A stretch of DNA of 64,000 bases from positions 1 through 64,000 of the forward strand of contig JAFYWV010000018.1 of assembly GCA_017546505.1 (NCBI GenBank). The letters run 5' to 3'. This stretch comes from Bacteroidaceae bacterium. Lineage in GTDB: Bacteria; Bacteroidota; Bacteroidia; Bacteroidales; Bacteroidaceae. The stretch's first letter is position 1, and each line of letters begins with the position of its first letter. Made by a program: the position numbers and the translations under genes. A model generated the notes under the pieces. The model did no database searches. It was given only the letters and a program-made list of their open reading frames with translations, and had not been told where the DNA came from. Shown here piece after piece: positions 16,177-23,384 of the stretch.

Positions 16177-16937
16177 ACACTCATTATGTAGCCCCATATC
16201 TTCTTAACCCGACCCACCGAATAACAATCAACCTCATAGGTGCAGGTGGCACTGGCAGTCAGGTTCTACAAGCATTGTCAAAGATAGACTATGCGTTGTA
16301 TAAATTAGGCCACCCCGGGCTGTTTGTTACTGTATACGACAACGATATTGTTACTGAAGCTAACATTGGCCGTCAGTTATTCTGCCAAAGCGACATTGGT
16401 CTCAACAAAGCAAACGTGCTTGTCAGTAGAGCAAACGCGTTTATGGGCACTGATTGGGAAAGCAGGAATGTCCTATTCCCAGAATCAACAGACTGCACTC
16501 CTACCAACATTACAATCAGTTGTGTAGACAATGTAAAATCTCGTTTGGCAATAGCTGATTACTTGCGTAGTCACAGACAAGGTAACAATGACCGAATGAA
16601 ACCATATTACTGGCTTGATTTCGGCAACCAGACGGACAGAGGGCAAGTTATCCTTGGTACAATCAATAAAATCAAACAACCAAACGAGGAAGACAACAAG
16701 ATAGAAAACCTTAAATGTATCGATGAGATATACAACCTTTCCGAAGTGAACGAAGAAGACAGCGGTCCGAGCTGTTCGCTTGCAGAAGCTCTACAAAAGC
16801 AAGACCTATTCATCAACCCTGCATTGTGTCAGATTGGCTGTGCCCTCTTATGGAAGATGTTCACTGATGGCAGTATAAATACTCAGGGAGCATATATCAA
16901 TTTGAATACATTGTCAGTAAACCCCATCAAGTTATAA
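16173..16937 (+). CDS. PRTRC ThiF-family (E1-like) adenylyltransferase
   Basis: A 254-residue ThiF/E1-type enzyme expected to adenylate the C-terminus of a ubiquitin-like protein. The Rossmann loop INLIGAGGTGSQV (residues 19-31), the D-x-D-x-V-T-x-x-N-x-x-R-Q segment YDNDIVTEANIGRQLF and ISCVDN are the expected nucleotide and Mg sites. The ATG at 16173 overlaps the protein B stop. The likely substrate in this operon is protein C. Confidence 0.85.
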   Translation: MNTHYVAPYLLNPTHRITINLIGAGGTGSQVLQALSKIDYALYKLGHPGLFVTVYDNDIVTEANIGRQLFCQSDIGLNKANVLVSRANAFMGTDWESRNVLFPESTDCTPTNITISCVDNVKSRLAIADYLRSHRQGNNDRMKPYYWLDFGNQTDRGQVILGTINKIKQPNEEDNKIENLKCIDEIYNLSEVNEEDSGPSCSLAEALQKQDLFINPALCQIGCALLWKMFTDGSINTQGAYINLNTLSVNPIKL

Positions 16938-16940
16938 CCT

Positions 16941-17756
16941 ATGTCATACGACGCCAACAAAGAACTTCAACCATTGATAAAGGAACTGACTACATTCAGT
17001 TACCAGAATGGCAAGAACATTACAGATGTCTTTGATGACTTCCTGCTATATATTATCTACGGCTTTGATTGCACTTTCAAAAAGGTCGAAGGGTGGAACT
17101 ATACTCCAGTGCAGACACAATCCTTTGGAAGGATGTTTGCCGAATGGGTCAGGATAATGGAGAAAGCGCTTCGACATCGTGACTGGTACGATGCTTTTGG
17201 GGATATTTATATGGAACTCATTTCAAGCAAGATGAGACAGCAAGGTAATGGCCAATTCTTCACACCACATACGATCTGCGACTTTATGGCAAAAATAACC
17301 ATCAACGAGGGTGAGCATACCGGGAAAATAAATGACTGTGCTTGCGGTAGTGGTAGATGCCTGCTTGCAGCCAATGCAATATCGCCCGGAAATTACTATG
17401 TAGGGCAGGACATCGACAAAACTTGTTGCCTAATGACGGTCTGCAATTTCATAATACACGGTATGGTAGGTGAGGTTATTTGGGGTGACGCGTTGAACCC
17501 TGCTAATTTTCACGGTGCTTGGAAGACAAACGAAATGCTGAAGTATGGAACACCGAGTGTCCGCTACATTGATAGATGCGAGTCAGAGGGATATTTGAGT
17601 GCTATCTCGGCGTTAATTAACAAAGAAGACAAGCAAGAGGCAAAACAGTCAAAACCAAAGGTGGCAGAGCCGGTTGCCGTAGTGAAAAAATCCTCCAAGG
17701 CAAGCAAAGCGAAGAGCGAGTATGAGCAGATGTCGTTGTTTGATGGTCTTTGGTAA
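16941..17756 (+). CDS. N6-adenine methylase-like protein lacking the NPPY motif
   Basis: A 271-residue protein with the HsdM-type signature GQFFTP (residues 104-109) and SAM-binding motif DCACGSGR (132-139), then GQDID. At the catalytic position, where DNA adenine methylases have (N/D)PP(Y/F), it reads NPANF (186-190), so activity is doubtful. There is no target-recognition domain; the C-terminus is a Lys/Ala-rich tail ending YEQMSLFDGLW, which resembles a clamp-binding QxxLF peptide. It follows the ThiF gene by three bases. Confidence 0.7.
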   Translation: MSYDANKELQPLIKELTTFSYQNGKNITDVFDDFLLYIIYGFDCTFKKVEGWNYTPVQTQSFGRMFAEWVRIMEKALRHRDWYDAFGDIYMELISSKMRQQGNGQFFTPHTICDFMAKITINEGEHTGKINDCACGSGRCLLAANAISPGNYYVGQDIDKTCCLMTVCNFIIHGMVGEVIWGDALNPANFHGAWKTNEMLKYGTPSVRYIDRCESEGYLSAISALINKEDKQEAKQSKPKVAEPVAVVKKSSKASKAKSEYEQMSLFDGLW

Positions 17757-17798
17757 TAGATTACCCGAGATTACTCGAAATTTTACTCGAAATTTTTG

Positions 17799-17924
17799 TT
17801 TTTACACTACCTTTTACACTCTTTTTACACTACCTTTTACACTGATAACGTTTTGATGTATAGTAAATTACAAAGGCGATTACACTACCTTTTACACTAC
17901 TTTTACACTACCCTTTACACTACC
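17799..17924. repeat. Iteron array B (eight TTTTACACTACC-type repeats)
   Basis: Eight copies of the repeat TTTTACACTACC and close variants in 125 bp, all in one direction. The array is split by GATAACG and an AT-rich spacer ending AAATTACAAAGGCGATTAC, shared with array C at 47.76 kb. Just before it (17759-17797) three shorter repeats of TTACTCGAAATTT type occur. The stretch 17757-18031 has no gene. A protein-binding array for replication or partition is likely. Confidence 0.75.
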
Positions 17925-17974
17925 TGAGTGCAGAAAAAAAGATGCATTTTGTTGTTAAAAAGCCAGTCTATTTG

Positions 17975-18005
17975 TTGCGTATATGATTACTTTTGAGTAT
18001 CTTTG
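17975..18005 (+). promoter_or_regulatory. Promoter of RNA/gene module, copy 1
   Basis: TTG (17975-17977), 20 nt holding ATGATTACTTTT (17983-17994), TATCTTTG (17998-18005). An almost identical promoter stands before copy 2 at 48108-48138. Confidence 0.75.
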
Positions 18006-18010
18006 TAGTA

Positions 18011-18024
18011 CCTAAATAACAATT
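18011..18024 (+). repeat. Upstream direct repeat flanking RNA copy 1
   Basis: CCTAAATAACAATT, identical to 18139-18152. The two copies bracket a 114-bp insert that contains the structured RNA. Confidence 0.85.
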
Positions 18025-18053
18025 ACTACATATGATAACCAAGAGACAAATTC

Positions 18054-18127
18054 AGCCGGATATGGTGTGGGCAACGGAAACGCCCCAGCGCCTCGTAATT
18101 GTTAGCGCAGGACACCTAAGTCCGGTT
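18054..18127 (+). ncRNA. Structured leader RNA, copy 1
   Basis: Outer stem AGCCGGA (18054-18060) with TCCGGTT (18121-18127), then GGTGT (18064-18068) with ACACC (18112-18116), a conserved core GGGCAACGGAAACGCCCC, and an inner GCGC/GCGC hairpin. The outer stem runs into a U-tract (TTTTTTATTTTTT), so it doubles as an intrinsic terminator 17 nt before the gene at 18156. Base pairs co-vary with copies at 47978 and 48191. An ATG at 18032 would translate it as part of a 65-residue frame. Confidence 0.65.
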
Positions 18128-18138
18128 TTTTATTTTTT

Positions 18139-18152
18139 CCTAAATAACAATT
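18139..18152 (+). repeat. Downstream direct repeat flanking RNA copy 1
   Basis: Second copy of CCTAAATAACAATT, directly before the ATG at 18156, where it probably serves as the translation initiation region. Confidence 0.85.
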
Positions 18153-18155
18153 TTT

Positions 18156-18593
18156 ATGAAACCCTTTTCAGTAACTTTAGCACAGTCTTTGCTAAAAGAG
18201 TATCAAAACTCCAGTGTTCGTTTCGATGAGACATTTGAAGAATTCGTTATGGATAAAATCCACGACATTGATGACGGTCTGTACGAACAAATCATTGATG
18301 AGGATGAGCCTATGATTATCGGCAAGCAGGTAAGCCGCTTTCTTGAATTCTGCGAAAAAGTCTGTCCGAGTTCCTACGGCACACCCTATCCAACCATTGA
18401 CGAATACTTCACTACCTGCGTTCCCAAAGAATACTTTATTTCTTTACTTGGCGAGTTGATGGATGATTACGTTGCCAAGTCCACCAATCCAGATTGCGAG
18501 AACATCAAGGACGTTTTTCATCGCATAAATATCCTCAGCACTTTTGTATCAGTCTTGGAACATTCAGATGATATAAAAGAACACCTATCCTAA
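18156..18593 (+). CDS. Paralogue 1 of the RNA-module protein, unknown
   Basis: A 145-residue, acidic, all-helical-looking protein. It is a clear paralogue of the protein at 48295: shared FEEFVMDKIHD / FDEFIMDRICD, EQIIDEDEP, GKQVSRFLEFCE and PYPTIDEYFTTCVPKEYF. No known domain is recognised. Both genes are preceded by the same iteron array, promoter and structured RNA and are followed by a related terminator, so the unit was duplicated as a block. Expression probably depends on read-through of the RNA terminator. Confidence 0.7.
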   Translation: MKPFSVTLAQSLLKEYQNSSVRFDETFEEFVMDKIHDIDDGLYEQIIDEDEPMIIGKQVSRFLEFCEKVCPSSYGTPYPTIDEYFTTCVPKEYFISLLGELMDDYVAKSTNPDCENIKDVFHRINILSTFVSVLEHSDDIKEHLS

Positions 18594-18624
18594 ATGCAAA
18601 TAGAGATTATACCGTGATGGTATT

Positions 18625-18652
18625 AAGCCGGGCATATTGCTCGGCTTTTTTT
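18625..18652 (+). terminator. Terminator after paralogue 1
   Basis: AGCCGGGC and GCTCGGCT form a stem around ATATT, followed by seven T. Confidence 0.8.
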
Positions 18653-18674
18653 GTCTATACCCAGAAAAAAAAGT

Positions 18675-18737
18675 TTGCACAAATGATTATTTTTTCCTTG
18701 TATTATTTGCATATATGATTATATTTCACTATATTTG
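18675..18737 (+). promoter_or_regulatory. Promoter with two operator-like sites
   Basis: ATGATTATTTTT at 18683-18694; TTG (18707-18709), 20 nt holding ATGATTATATTT (18715-18726), TATATTTG (18730-18737), then the ATGCAAATAAGAT leader. Nearly identical to the module at 12534. Confidence 0.75.
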
Positions 18738-18779
18738 TATATGCAAATAAGATGATAATCATTTAACCAGTAAGACATT

Positions 18780-19061
18780 ATGATGACTGTATCAAGACTT
18801 AAGGCACAGAGAAAGCAACTTGAGTGCAAGCTCGCTGAAGCACAGCAGAACCTTATACACTGCGAAGAGGAATTCGCCAAGAGTGATGAGTTCAATGTGT
18901 ATGTAATGCTGATGGAAGCAAAAGATGTTGTGAACAGCCTCTACTGGCAGTTGAAGAGCGTAATTCATTACATCGACAATATTGATTTTTACAAAGAATG
19001 CGAGCGTCAGGAACGCGAAGAACGCGATGCTAAATCGGTTTATATCAACATAAGTTTTTAA
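18780..19061 (+). CDS. Coiled-coil protein, unknown
   Basis: A 93-residue helical protein: residues 5-35 and 45-70 form a coiled-coil hairpin (RLKAQRKQLECKLAEAQQNL), with an acidic/basic end. The start could be either of two adjacent ATG codons (18780 or 18783). It opens the operon that carries the clamp-like and ParB genes. Confidence 0.55.
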   Translation: MMTVSRLKAQRKQLECKLAEAQQNLIHCEEEFAKSDEFNVYVMLMEAKDVVNSLYWQLKSVIHYIDNIDFYKECERQEREERDAKSVYINISF

Positions 19062-19077
19062 CCATAAATTTTTAAGG

Positions 19078-19707
19078 ATGGACAAAAAAGTCATTAAATC
19101 ACTTTTCGCCAATATCGTTGAGCGAAGTGGGTTGCGCCCTGTAATGTCAGGAGTGCATTTTGAGAAAGAAGAGTCTTATGCTTCAGACGGCCACATCCTT
19201 GTTATCTACAACAAGGGTAGCAAGGAACTGGCCGGCAAGACAGTAGACCAGTTCGGAACAATCATCGATGGGCGTTATCCAAACGTTCACGCAGTAATTC
19301 CACAGAACGTAAAGAAGCACGATGTTCAGGTCGATTTCACACAGTTATCAAAAGCCTGCGACTGGCATCTTCGCCAAGAGGGCAACAATGATGAAGATGT
19401 TGTAGTTATCGACAACAGCGGTTTCAAAATTAAACTGCTTAGCAAGTTGTTATCCGTATTCAATGCAGCAGGCGAATTAAAGAAATGCTGCTTGTTTGAG
19501 TCCGAACCAGACAAGGCAAGGGTGCTGAAAAGCGACAGCCTTACATCAATCATTATGCCGTGTCTCTTTGAACCAGCAAAGATTGATGCAAAACGTGAGG
19601 ACGAGGGATGTCCGATGACATTCAGTTTTGAGAGTTTCATCAACAACTTCGTGTTTGAGAGTTGGAAGCCCAAACCTGTAAAGACCGAAATGGCGTGGCT
19701 CCAGTAA
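19078..19707 (+). CDS. Sliding-clamp (DnaN)-like protein
   Basis: A 209-residue protein resembling one to two domains of the DNA polymerase III beta clamp: PVMSGVHFEKEESYASDGHI, then GTIIDGRYPNVHAVIPQ, the pattern of a short strand, an A/S-x-D-x-H motif and a YPNY-like loop. It is about half the usual 370 residues, so it would need to assemble differently or inhibit a clamp. It precedes the ParB gene by 31 nt. Confidence 0.5.
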   Translation: MDKKVIKSLFANIVERSGLRPVMSGVHFEKEESYASDGHILVIYNKGSKELAGKTVDQFGTIIDGRYPNVHAVIPQNVKKHDVQVDFTQLSKACDWHLRQEGNNDEDVVVIDNSGFKIKLLSKLLSVFNAAGELKKCCLFESEPDKARVLKSDSLTSIIMPCLFEPAKIDAKREDEGCPMTFSFESFINNFVFESWKPKPVKTEMAWLQ

Positions 19708-19738
19708 TCATAAGTTTAATATCTAAATCTATATCAAA

Positions 19739-21397
19739 ATGCAAGTAAGAAATATTCCATTGGCAGACATTGCCCCCAGTGAACTTAACCCCAGAAAGAC
19801 TTTCAACCAAGAGGAGTTGGAAGAGTTGGCACAGAACATCAAGGAAAACGGTCTTGTGCAACCCATCACCCTGCGTAAAGCCCCGAAAGGAGCTTCTGCA
19901 AAGTTTGAGATTGTCTGCGGAGAGCGTCGTTTCCGTGCATCACAGTTAATCGGCGCAAAGGACATCCAGGCAATAGTCAAAGAACTGGATGACAAGCAGG
20001 CTTTCGCTTGTATGATAATTGAAAACCTCCAGCGTAAGGACATCGACCCGATGGAGGAAGCAGCAGCTTTCCACCGACTACACAAGGACAACACTATGAC
20101 TGTTGCCCAGATGGCAAAGATGCTTGGCAAGAGTACAAGTTTCGTACTTGGCCGAATACAACTTCACAACACTATTCCGGAATTCGTACAGCTGATGCGT
20201 GACGGCATCCTTGTACTGACCCACTTGCTTGACATCTGCAAACTAACCGAAGACCAGCAGAAAATTCTTTTTGAGTCCTGCTTTACAGAGGCTTGTCGCT
20301 CACGTTGGACTTACAAGTTCCCCAATATGCCGCAGTTACACGAAATGATTGATGAGCACGTGATGAACTACCTTGAGAAAGCAAATTTCTCGCTGACTGA
20401 CGACACGTTCTCCTGCTCACAGGCCTGCGAAAACTGTCCTTTGAACACAAAGAACAATCCCGAGAGTTTCAATGATGCCAATCGTCCTCGTTGTATGAAA
20501 CGAGAATGCTTTATGAAGAAATGCCAAGAGGCAGTCTTCCGCAAGGCAAAGGAGCATAAGGATGTGCAATTGGTTTACCAAGGCGATGAGAAAGAGAACG
20601 CAGTCATCATCAATGCCGCAAAGGAAGCCGGTCTTGAACTTACAGCACTGGGCAAACGAAACTATGTATTCAAGCCAGTGGAGCCTAATGCCGAGAATTT
20701 CCAAGACAAGGAGTGCTTTGAAAAGCGAATGGCAAACTACCAACACGCGAAGTCTGTCTTCGATGATAATGTCAATGACGGCACAGTAGTCAAAGTGTTT
20801 GAGATTTGCTTCAGTGGCCAGTTGAGTGGCGAGGAAAAATATGTGTTCAACATTCCGCAGGATAGCCTCGACAATGAGAATATAGTCAATGCAATGGAGG
20901 TTGTAAACAAGAAGATTACCGCCCTGAAAGACAAACTGTATAGCTGCGATGAGCAACGCAGGGATGAGGAGATTGAGCGTCACAGGGCTTTCCTTGAGCA
21001 GTCCGACTACTCTTTGGCTAATGGAATTATGTCAAAGAACGAAACATTGATATTCCTTTACATAGCACTGAAGCGTTTGTCGCAGGAGTTCAAGCAATCA
21101 CTTGGCCTCGACACCACATTTGGTGACTACACAGACAAAGCGAGCCTTGACACAATCGAGAAGAAGATGAACCAAATCAAACGTGAGTTCATCAAGTCGG
21201 CTCTCTCGGAGAAGAGTGTGTTGTACTCAAAGGATATGGCACATTTGCTCGGGTTGCTGATGGGAGAGAAATACACCAAGCAACAGCGAGATATTTCCAA
21301 GAGCCTTGATGAGCAGTATGCATCTGTCAAGTCCAGTCTGCAGGCGAAAATCGAAAACCTGAAGAGTGCTGAATGCAACGAGCAGGATGAGAACTGA
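19739..21397 (+). CDS. ParB-family protein of the PRTRC type
   Basis: A 552-residue protein with a ParB/sulfiredoxin N-terminal domain: ELNPRKTF, then IVCGERRFRASQL (CGERR at residues 60-64, the CTP-binding motif), IIENLQRKDIDPMEEAAAF and an HTH (MTVAQMAKMLGKSTSFVLGR). A Cys cluster (CSQACENCPLNT and later CMKRECFMKKC) suggests a zinc site, and a long helical C-terminus follows. This plan matches the ParB member of PRTRC cassettes. The TTACAC arrays are candidate binding sites; that link is inference. Confidence 0.78.
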   Translation: MQVRNIPLADIAPSELNPRKTFNQEELEELAQNIKENGLVQPITLRKAPKGASAKFEIVCGERRFRASQLIGAKDIQAIVKELDDKQAFACMIIENLQRKDIDPMEEAAAFHRLHKDNTMTVAQMAKMLGKSTSFVLGRIQLHNTIPEFVQLMRDGILVLTHLLDICKLTEDQQKILFESCFTEACRSRWTYKFPNMPQLHEMIDEHVMNYLEKANFSLTDDTFSCSQACENCPLNTKNNPESFNDANRPRCMKRECFMKKCQEAVFRKAKEHKDVQLVYQGDEKENAVIINAAKEAGLELTALGKRNYVFKPVEPNAENFQDKECFEKRMANYQHAKSVFDDNVNDGTVVKVFEICFSGQLSGEEKYVFNIPQDSLDNENIVNAMEVVNKKITALKDKLYSCDEQRRDEEIERHRAFLEQSDYSLANGIMSKNETLIFLYIALKRLSQEFKQSLGLDTTFGDYTDKASLDTIEKKMNQIKREFIKSALSEKSVLYSKDMAHLLGLLMGEKYTKQQRDISKSLDEQYASVKSSLQAKIENLKSAECNEQDEN

Positions 21398-21405
21398 TAA
21401 CATCG

Positions 21406-21436
21406 GGAGTAGGGGCATTAGCCCCTCTCCTTTTTT
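21406..21436 (+). terminator. Terminator after parB
   Basis: GGAG-TA-GGGGC and GCCCC-T-CTCC form a stem around ATTA, followed by TTTTTT. Confidence 0.85.
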
Positions 21437-21456
21437 CTAACTATAAATAAAACGAA

Positions 21457-22044
21457 ATGGCAAATTCTTGTTTTACGGAGTACATCATCCGAGGTGATGA
21501 ACAGGAGATAAAAGCACTGCACGAAACGATTATCGAACTGGAGAAAAGTCCAGCTCCTTATGTCGCGAATGGTTGGGGAAACCTTTATGCAGGATGCCTT
21601 GTAGAGAAGTTGGGTGGTTCGCATAACAACGTATGTTGTCGAGGCGAGATTACGAGTTATGAACTCAACGATAACGGCAAAGAATTATACCTGTGTACAG
21701 AGAGTGCCTGGAGTGAACTTGATGAGGTGAGAGCATTTATCTCCCAGAAGTTCCCATCGCTTAAGTTTATTTTCGCATCAGAGGAAAGCGGTTGCAGTTA
21801 CTATGTGACCAATGACACAGAGTGTGAATTCTTTGGGCACTACAAACTTGAAACGATAGGTGTAGATGGCTGTAGCGATGAACAGCACTACCTGAACAAT
21901 TCCGATGAAGTCCTTGAGGAACTACAAACGATTACAGGCATCGGGTTTGGTAGCATTGAAGAGGCACTGGAGTATATTGAAGATTTCAATAGCGAAGATG
22001 AAAGCAAGCAAATCACTTTGTCGATATTTGACATCGTAACTTAA
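21457..22044 (+). CDS. Possible ferredoxin-like (Api92/YubB) protein
   Basis: A 195-residue acidic protein. The start MANSCFTEYIIRGDEQEIKA with the spaced W, GNLYAG and SEESGCSYYV segments resembles the Api92/YubB ferredoxin-like fold family common in plasmid and phage accessory regions, whose function is unknown. The match is weak. Confidence 0.45.
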   Translation: MANSCFTEYIIRGDEQEIKALHETIIELEKSPAPYVANGWGNLYAGCLVEKLGGSHNNVCCRGEITSYELNDNGKELYLCTESAWSELDEVRAFISQKFPSLKFIFASEESGCSYYVTNDTECEFFGHYKLETIGVDGCSDEQHYLNNSDEVLEELQTITGIGFGSIEEALEYIEDFNSEDESKQITLSIFDIVT

Positions 22045-22092
22045 GGAAAGATTTTTTCCTAAACATCCTTACGGATATTATATAAGTCTTTA

Positions 22093-22117
22093 CAGGGCAG
22101 GCATTTAGCTTGCCCTG
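22093..22117 (+). terminator. Hairpin, probable terminator
   Basis: CAGGGCA (22093-22099) pairs with TGCCCTG (22111-22117), extended by GGC/GCT, followed by a weak T-rich tail (AATTTCTATTTG). Confidence 0.55.
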
Positions 22118-22146
22118 AATTTCTATTTGTCCTGTGAAAATTATTT

Positions 22147-22209
22147 TTGCATATTTGATTATATTTCTTTATGTTTTCTTGTGTATATGATTATATTTTC
22201 GTATATTTG
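22147..22209 (+). promoter_or_regulatory. Tandem promoter with two operator-like sites
   Basis: First: TTG (22147-22149), 20 nt holding TTGATTATATTT, TATGTTTT (22170-22177). Second: TTG (22179-22181), 20 nt holding ATGATTATATTT, TATATTTG (22202-22209). Leader with ATGCAAATAAGAT follows. Confidence 0.7.
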
Positions 22210-22256
22210 TATATGCAAATAAGATAAATATAATCATTTAACCAGTACACAACGAT

Positions 22257-22499
22257 ATGACAGCAAATGCCTTTATCAGAGAACTTCAGTCTTTAATCTG
22301 TGATTTTAAAAAAAAAGCAAGTGAGTATGGCAAACTCGACGAATGTGGTCCAGAGCTTACATTTGACGATATTGAAGGGTATCCATTTCTCGAAATGGAA
22401 GTGAATGACGGTAATAAGATAATTACCTGCAAGCAAAAATTCGAAATATGGGACGAAGACTGTCACATTATTCGTCCCCATGAATTCACTCATAACTAA
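22257..22499 (+). CDS. Small acidic protein, unknown
   Basis: An 80-residue protein, first gene after the promoter at 22202. It has a helical N-terminus and strands YPFLEMEV and KIITCKQKFEIW. It begins a run of seven closely spaced small genes. No family is recognised. Confidence 0.5.
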   Translation: MTANAFIRELQSLICDFKKKASEYGKLDECGPELTFDDIEGYPFLEMEVNDGNKIITCKQKFEIWDEDCHIIRPHEFTHN

Positions 22500-22507
22500 A
22501 AGAATCT

Positions 22508-22732
22508 ATGCAAAACGAAAGAATCAAAAAAGTGCGTAAAGCACTTGACAATGGGTGCGTTTCGTCCATCGAGTTTTACAGTGATGGTTCAGGTGCTTAT
22601 TTCTATTACCTCGACCCGGTTGGAGATCACGGATGCCCTTGTACTGTTGCTGCATCATTCAATATCAACGAAGTAATGGAAATTGTAGCAGGATTCAGAT
22701 TTAGACAACACGAATTATTAAAATGTTTCTAA
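22508..22732 (+). CDS. Small protein, unknown
   Basis: A 74-residue protein with a beta-rich middle (SSIEFYSDGSGAYFYYLDP) and a Cys pair (GCPC). It starts eight bases after the preceding stop. Confidence 0.45.
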   Translation: MQNERIKKVRKALDNGCVSSIEFYSDGSGAYFYYLDPVGDHGCPCTVAASFNINEVMEIVAGFRFRQHELLKCF

Positions 22733-22745
22733 CCACCTTGACGCT

Positions 22746-22961
22746 ATGGCAAAAAAAGACATTTGGCACTTGGTCTTCATTCATAACCCCAATGGGATAA
22801 AGGAGGTTGCATACGCCCATACCGACCAATTCCGGGCACAGAAAGTATGTACCTATTTCGTAAAGCGTTTCCCAAACAAGAAATTCTCAATGTCCCACAT
22901 CTGCAAGTTTGAACTTGACTGGGGCTTCAGGACGCAATTAAGACAAACTTTTAATTTTTAA
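22746..22961 (+). CDS. Small basic protein, unknown
   Basis: A 71-residue basic protein (WHLVFIHNPNGIKEVAYAHT) with an alpha/beta pattern like that of the next gene, to which it may be related. No family is recognised. Confidence 0.45.
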   Translation: MAKKDIWHLVFIHNPNGIKEVAYAHTDQFRAQKVCTYFVKRFPNKKFSMSHICKFELDWGFRTQLRQTFNF

Positions 22962-22965
22962 TGAT

Positions 22966-23181
22966 ATGACAAATAAGTTTTATATGATTTTCGTAGAGGG
23001 TGGAAGCACCCCTGCAGTAAAGCACTCGAATTACAAGTTGGCTGAGATTGAAGCAAAGCGACTGGCCGAGGTCACAGGCAAAAAGGCTTACATACTCTGC
23101 ACCGTCCGTTCATTCGAGGTAAACAAGTTCGTAGTTGAGGACATCATACCAGATGAGGTGAAAGAAGACATAATGCTATGA
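22966..23181 (+). CDS. Small alpha/beta protein, unknown
   Basis: A 71-residue protein: strand FYMIFVEGG, helix YKLAEIEAKRLAEVTG, strand KAYILCTV. The strand-helix-strand plan resembles small host-takeover proteins but gives no function. It overlaps the next gene by four bases (ATGA). Confidence 0.5.
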   Translation: MTNKFYMIFVEGGSTPAVKHSNYKLAEIEAKRLAEVTGKKAYILCTVRSFEVNKFVVEDIIPDEVKEDIML

Positions 23182-23384
23182 AATTAGGTAAAATCTATTC
23201 AAGGCTCAAACGAGAAGCCAATGCTTCAGAAATAAGCATTACGTTCAGCAACAAGAATGACGGTATCACATTGCCGGCACCTCACAGGAAATTGAAAATG
23301 CTAATGTTGCTGAAGTTGGTAGGCAAGGTAAATAAAGCCGCGTACAAAAGGGGGTTGAATAAATACATTACCCAAAAGCGATGA
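23178..23384 (+). CDS. Small basic protein, unknown
   Basis: A 68-residue strongly basic protein (LPAPHRKLKMLMLLKLVGKV), coupled by ATGA overlaps to both neighbours. Nucleic-acid binding is possible. Confidence 0.45.
   Translation: MKLGKIYSRLKREANASEISITFSNKNDGITLPAPHRKLKMLMLLKLVGKVNKAAYKRGLNKYITQKR

Noticed and set aside
17757..17935. A CRISPR-like array
   Set aside because: The repeats are short (12 bp) and adjacent or irregularly spaced, without unique spacers of constant length; no cas gene is near. They are iterons.
18054..18127. Hammerhead or twister ribozyme as identity of the repeated RNA
   Set aside because: A GGAAAC segment is present in copy 1, but CTGANGA and the other conserved ribozyme cores are missing, and the segment is not conserved in the other two copies.
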